64,000 bases of DNA. Origin: Bombus terrestris (taxonomy: Eukaryota; Arthropoda; Insecta; Hymenoptera; Apidae). Both the position numbers and the translations under genes were made by a program. The DNA is taken from contig NC_063285.1 of the NCBI RefSeq assembly GCF_910591885.1, positions 7,597,395 to 7,661,394 on the forward strand, written 5' to 3'. Positions 51,801 through 57,800 of the stretch are shown piece by piece (positions within the stretch are counted from its first letter, which is position 1; each line of letters starts with the position of its first letter). The notes under the pieces were generated by a model, which saw only the letters and a list, made by a program, of their open reading frames with translations, made no database searches and was not told the origin of the DNA.

Positions 51801-54800
51801 AGGCGGATAGCGTTTATTATGCTCGTGTTTAAGTATTCCGTGGCTGCTTCGATTTCTTCATTGGTTTTTAGTGAAGTTGAGGCTGAAGTTGTGTGTGTAA
51901 AGACTTCTCTAAAGAGCTGCCAGTTGGTGTGTTGGTTATGAATGGAGCCATTAGGTATATTCTCGATGTTAGTTGGACTGACTGTTGCTATCGCGGGAGA
52001 ATGATCAGAGGAGAGATCAGCCGAGAAATTGATTTGGACGTGTCTTGACGAAATATTTTTAGTTATGAGGGAATCAAGGAGATCGGGTATTTTGTTTCTG
52101 TCGGTGGGCCAGTGTGTGGGTTCGTATGTGGTAAGGTAGTTGAGGTTGTTGGTTATTATGCTGTTGAGGAGGTTTTTGCCTCTTACTGTAACCAGTCTGC
52201 TGCCCCATTGGATGTGTTTAGCGTTGTAGTCTCCTCCGGCTATGAATCTATTGCCCAGGGTGTCCAGGAAGTTGTCGAAGTCTTCTTTGGCGATGGAGTG
52301 TCTGGGAGGGCAGTATATAGCTGAAGTGGTGATTGTACCATGACAGTCTTCTATTGCTACGTTTGTTGCTTGGAGGTAGTCTTTCTGGAATGGTGGAAGT
52401 TCGTAGTGCTTAATGTTTGATTTGATTATGATTCCGGTGCCGCCGTGGGCCTTTCCGCTGGGGTGTTGAGTATGGTAGAACTTGTATCCGTTTATGTTCA
52501 GGTAGTTTTTGTCGGTGAAGTGGGTTTCAGATATGAGCATTATGTCGATTAGCTGGTGTTTTAGGAAGAGTTCTAGTTCAAGTTTGCGTTGCGCTAGACC
52601 GTTGGCATTCCACAGAGCTATGCGTCTTGGTTTTATTCTGTGTCGGGGAGTATTAATTTATCCATGATGAGTGTTAATAGCGATAGCAAATTGTTTATTT
52701 GCTCTGATTGTTTCTCTATTAGTTTTTCAAGCCTAGAGACGTTGTCTGTATTAGGTGAGGTGGGGGCACTATTTTGGGAGGATCCCTGTGGCTATTTGGT
52801 GTATTTCGAGTGCCTTGTACCGCTTGGGCATAGGAGGTTGAGGGAGTGGTGAGTTTGGTAGGGCTGGGTGTTTGATTGGTTGGGGGGATTGGGGTAAAGG
52901 TGAATTTCGGCGAGCTGGGTGTTTGGTAGTTTACCTCTTTTGTTCTAAGTTTGGGGTACTTGTTTGAGTACAGAGTTTTGTAGGCTGAGCAGCCTTTGTA
53001 GTTGGCAGGATGGTCACCTTGACAGTGGATGCACTTCGCTGGGGTTTCCGGTGATTTCCTGCATTGGTCGGTGGGGTGTGTTCCTGCACATTTGACGCAG
53101 CGGAAGGTATGGTTGCAGTATTTCTGCGTGTGCCCGTATCTTTGGCACCTTTTGCTTTGCACTATCTCCTTTTTGATTTGCGGTGGTTCGAATTTTACGA
53201 TGGCGTTCATTAGGCGACTGGTGCTGTAGATTTCCTTGTTGTTGGGTTTCTGTTTTAAGTCGATAAAGAATAGGGATAACGGGTCTTTCGTGACTCTATG
53301 CCTTATGTTGCTGACATTGATGACTTCGTGGCCGAGTTTAGATAGTTCGGTTTTTAGTTCGTCGATGTCTGCGGAGTGGTGGATGTTTCGATGTAGCACC
53401 ACCCGAAAAGGTCTTTCTTCTTTGAGTTGGTAGGTGTGGAAATTGGCGTTCAGGGCCCTAAGTGTCTTGGTGAGCTTCCTGTAGGCTTCTGGATTCGTCG
53501 GCAGGATTTTTACTTGGTTGTTGGTTATCTTCAGGTTGTAGTCCTCCTTGGAGATATCTCTCTCTAAGGTCTTGGTCATTGTCTGGATGTCGATGACATC
53601 ATTAATAAATATTGGTGGGGGAGGGGGGCTTCTCTGTGCGTGGTGGTTAGGTGGCGGGCCTGCGATTTCCATGGCGTCGTTTGTGGATTCCAAAATTGCG
53701 AACCTGTTGTGGGTGTTAATTTGCGTTGATGGCTGTTCGTTCGAGTTTGTGTCTGATGGTTCGGTTTTGCGTTTTTTCGCCTTATTGGCGTCGTTGGCAC
53801 CGTGGGATCTGCTGAACTTCTGCCACGGGGGAAGTAGCGCGGGGTAGTGATGGATTTGCACAGGCGAGCCTGGTCGTGATTGCTGGGCCATCATCGAGCT
53901 AGCTATTTCAATATGAATAACTAGTCGTGAGGCTATGAGGCAAGATTCGGGTTGGGGTTAGGTGCGTAGGCTTTTCTTCTCTCTGGCGGATAGGAAACAC
54001 TTGTGAGGATAGGAGCACGTTGTTTTCACTTTCGACGGTTGGGTGACACGTGTTACTTTCGAACTTCACTGGGCACTAGAGACACGTCTGCACGTTTCGG
54101 CACTCAGCAGCGAACTCACAGACTAAGAATAGCAACCGACTGGCCGTGGAGGCCATTAACGCAATAGATACCGAAGGAAGACTAAAAAGGAAACACCCAG
54201 AAGACCTGACAAAGGAAGCAACATAAAGTATGTAACGTAACATACACGAAGATGGAATCCCGATGAAGGTAACCATCCACATGCTATGTATTTTTATTTT
54301 ATTTTTATTTTTTTTATCAAACAAGTTAAAACATTTTACCAAATGTCCTACTGGACAAATTGTAAAATTAGAGCAAGTAAATAAAAACCTAACCCCAACC
54401 CGAATTTTGCCTCATAGCCTCACGACTAGTTATTCATATTGAAATAGGTAGCTCGATGATGGCCCAGCAATCACCACCAGGCTCGCCTGTGCAAACCCAT
54501 CACTACCCCGCGCTACTCCCCCCGTGGCAGAAGTTCAGCAGATCCCACGGTGCCAACGACGCCAATAAGGCGAAAAAACGCAAAACCGAACCATCAGACA
54601 CAAACTCGAACGAACAGCCATCAACGCAAATTAACACCCACAACAGGTTCGCAATTTTGGAATCCACAAACGACGCCATGGAAATCGCAGGCCCGCCACC
54701 TAAGCACTACGCACAGAGAAGCCCCCCTCCCCCACCAATATTTATTAATGATGTCATCGACATCCAGACAATGACCAAGTCCTTAGAGAGAGATATCTCC

Positions 54801-57800
54801 AAGGAGGACTACAACCTGAAGATAACCAACAACCAAGTAAAAATCCTGCCGACGAATCCAGAAGCCTACAGGAAGCTCACCAAGACACTTAGGGCCCTGA
54901 ACGCCAATTTCCACACCTACCAACTCAAAGAAGAAAGACCTTTTCGGGTGGTGCTACATCGAAACATCCACCACTCCGCAGACATCGACGAACTAAAAAC
55001 CGAACTATCTAAACTCGGCCACGAAGTCATCAATGTCAGCAACATAAGGCATAGAGTCACGAAAGACCCGTTATCCCTATTCTTTATCGACTTAAAACAG
55101 AAACCCAACAACAAGGAAATCTACAACACCAGTCGCCTAATGAACGCCATCGTAAAATTCGAACCACCGCAAATCAAAAAGGAGATAGTGCAATGCAAAA
55201 GGTGCCAAAGATACGGGCACACGCAGAAATACTGCAACCATACCTTCCGCTGCGTCAAATGTGCAGGGACACACCCCACCGACCAATGCAGGAAATCACC
55301 GGAAACCCCAGCGAAGTGCATCCACTGTCAAGGTGACCATCCTGCCAACTACAAAGGCTGCTCAGCCTACAAAACTCTGTACTCAAACAAGTACCCCAAA
55401 CTTAGAACAAAAGAGGTAAACTACCAAACACCCAGCTCGCCGAAATTCACCTTTACCCCAATCCCCCCAACCAATCAAACACCCAGCCCTACCAAACTCA
55501 CCACTCCCTCAACCTCCTATGCCCAAGCGGTACAAGGCACTCGAAATACACCAAATAGCCACAGTGATCCTCCCCAAAATAGTGCCCCCACCTCACCCAA
55601 TACAGACAACGTCTCTAGGCTTGAAAAGCTAATAGAGAAACAATCAGAGCAAATAAACAATTTGCTATCGCTATTAACACTCATCATGGATAAATTAATA
55701 CGCCCCGACACAAAATAAAACCAAGACGCATAGCTCTGTGGAATGCCAACGGTCTAGCGCAACGCAAACTTGAACTAGAACTCTTCCTAAAACACCAGCT
55801 AATCGACATAATGTTCATATCTGAAACCCACTTCACCGACAAAAACTATCTGAACATAAACGGATACAAGTTCTACCATACCCAACACCCCAGCGGAAAG
55901 GCCCACGGCGGCACCGGAATCATAATCAAATCAAACATTAAGCACGCGGAGTTCCCAAGCGGTCACCCATTTAAATACTTTCTCCATCTTAACTTTCGTG
56001 ATAGGACGAGAACCAGTGCTTTTCTTTATAACGTTTATTGGCCAATAGTTACATTACATGTGTGTGTTTTTCATAATAAACAATGAATTTCGGTTGTGGG
56101 ATGGATCAATTAAAAGTACCGATACATGACGGTACGACATGCAACACTTTATGTGTCGGGATTACATTTTTGTAGGTTTACAATTTGTAACTTAAATTTA
56201 TGTCGTTGTAGAGCGGTGCTTATATATGATGTTGTTTTTTTGTTCCTATCTCTGTCCTGAAAACCTGGTCGCAAAAACCGGACAATTCAGTAGTCTACAT
56301 TTGGTTTCGGCGGAGCTGCGGGATTTTGCGAGGGCCGCGGGAGGGTGGACAGGGAGGGGAACGGAGGGGTGTCCTGTAGAATTATTTACAATATCTACAA
56401 TATTTACAATATTTACATGATTACAATATCTGCACTATTTTACACGGAGGGAGATTTGAGTGTTGTTATTTTGTGGTTCTTTTTCTTGTTATTTTTATTA
56501 TGGTTTTGGCATCCACCAATATTTTTTTATGCATTTTCTGTGATTGTCTTCTGCGTCTTTTTGGGGAAGGGCCATGTTGTATCTCCACCTAGTGTCTACA
56601 GTTTGCACATTTGAGTTTGCCTCGTTGAGTATTGTTTTAATCCCTATTTTTCTTTTTATATGGTAGATTATTGGGATATTATTTTGGTCTTGGAGGTAGT
56701 TTCTTTCGTCTAGGTATAAAAATGCTTCGGGGGGATGTAACCTGTCGTCAGTGTATTTTTGTAATATGAATCGTTTGGAAATAAGCAACCGAAGATTACA
56801 CTATTTTCCTTTATCTTTGCAGGTTGCGCGAAGTGGTTTCTTGTTAGTTTTATGAGGATTGCCGTTCCTCCTCCTTGGGTAGCGTTTGGTCTGTCGTGTC
56901 TTATTATAGAATAGTTTTTGTAGTGCACTTTGTGTCTATAGTTCAGTTTGGTTTCTGAGATAAGTACTACGTCGGGGGTTTCTTTCTTAATTAGGGTTAG
57001 CATGCTGTATCTCTTTTGGTTTGAGATTAGTGAGTTGGCGTTTATTGAGATGATTTTCAGATGTTTAACTTTTCTCTGATTTGTTTTTTGCTGTAATTGG
57101 TGGACGGGTGGGTTTTTTCTAATCTTCGTCTATATTTTCGATGATGTTGAAGATGGAGTCGATTCTTTCTTCATGCGTATTTAATGCTTTTCTGATTTCG
57201 TTTAGTTGTGTTTGTTGGTCGCTTAGAGCTTTTAGAATGCTTTTTTTGAAGTCTTCAATGACATTTATTATGCTTATTTGGGGTGAGTCTATTGTTGGGT
57301 TAGGGTTTTGTTTGACTTGTGCCGCTATGTTTGTTACTTGCGGGCTTGTCTCGTTTATACTTGTTCTTTGTTTTACTATGTCCGCGAACTTTAGCTCGGG
57401 GACGTACTTACGGCTTATTTTGGCGATTCTTTCAATTTTTGTTGTTTTTGCTTTGGTGATTTTTTCATTAATCTTTTTCCGTAATTCGACGAGTTTTGGA
57501 CATCCTTCGTATGATGCAGGATGTCCGTAGTTTTTGCAGTTTACGCAGTAGATTTTTTCTTTGCTTACTGCTGCTTCTTTTTTTATTTTGCACTCGCCTG
57601 GCCCGTGCGGTTCAGTGCATTTTACACAGCGATAGTTTAGGTTACAGTTTTGTGCTGTGTGGCCTATTCGCTGGCATTTGTAGCACTGCGTGATATCGTT
57701 TTTTTTAATTTTTTCCCAGGCTATTTTCAGATAGTTAAGTCTGTTTATTTTTAGTAGGTTCCCAATGTTGCTATCGGGGGAGACTTGGATTATGTAGATT

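Larger units (their letters stand above)
51379..54117 (-). mobile_element. J-C Jockey-type element (RT-deleted) nested in J-D
   Basis: The T run at 51379-51390 is its poly-A tail. It has ORF2 (RT removed), ORF1 and a 5' UTR to 54117. The flanks carry ACAGACTAAGAAT at 51366-51378 and 54118-54130, and J-D continues on both sides. It inserted antisense to J-D. Confidence 0.9.
54387..55944 (+). mobile_element. J-C element, plus copy, 5'- and 3'-truncated
   Basis: It contains part of the 5' UTR, ORF1 and the first ~75 codons of ORF2, then stops at CATTAAGCA and is joined to a 5S rRNA 3' fragment. It is the inverted partner of 52408-53965, with a 421-bp loop (53966-54386). Confidence 0.88.
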
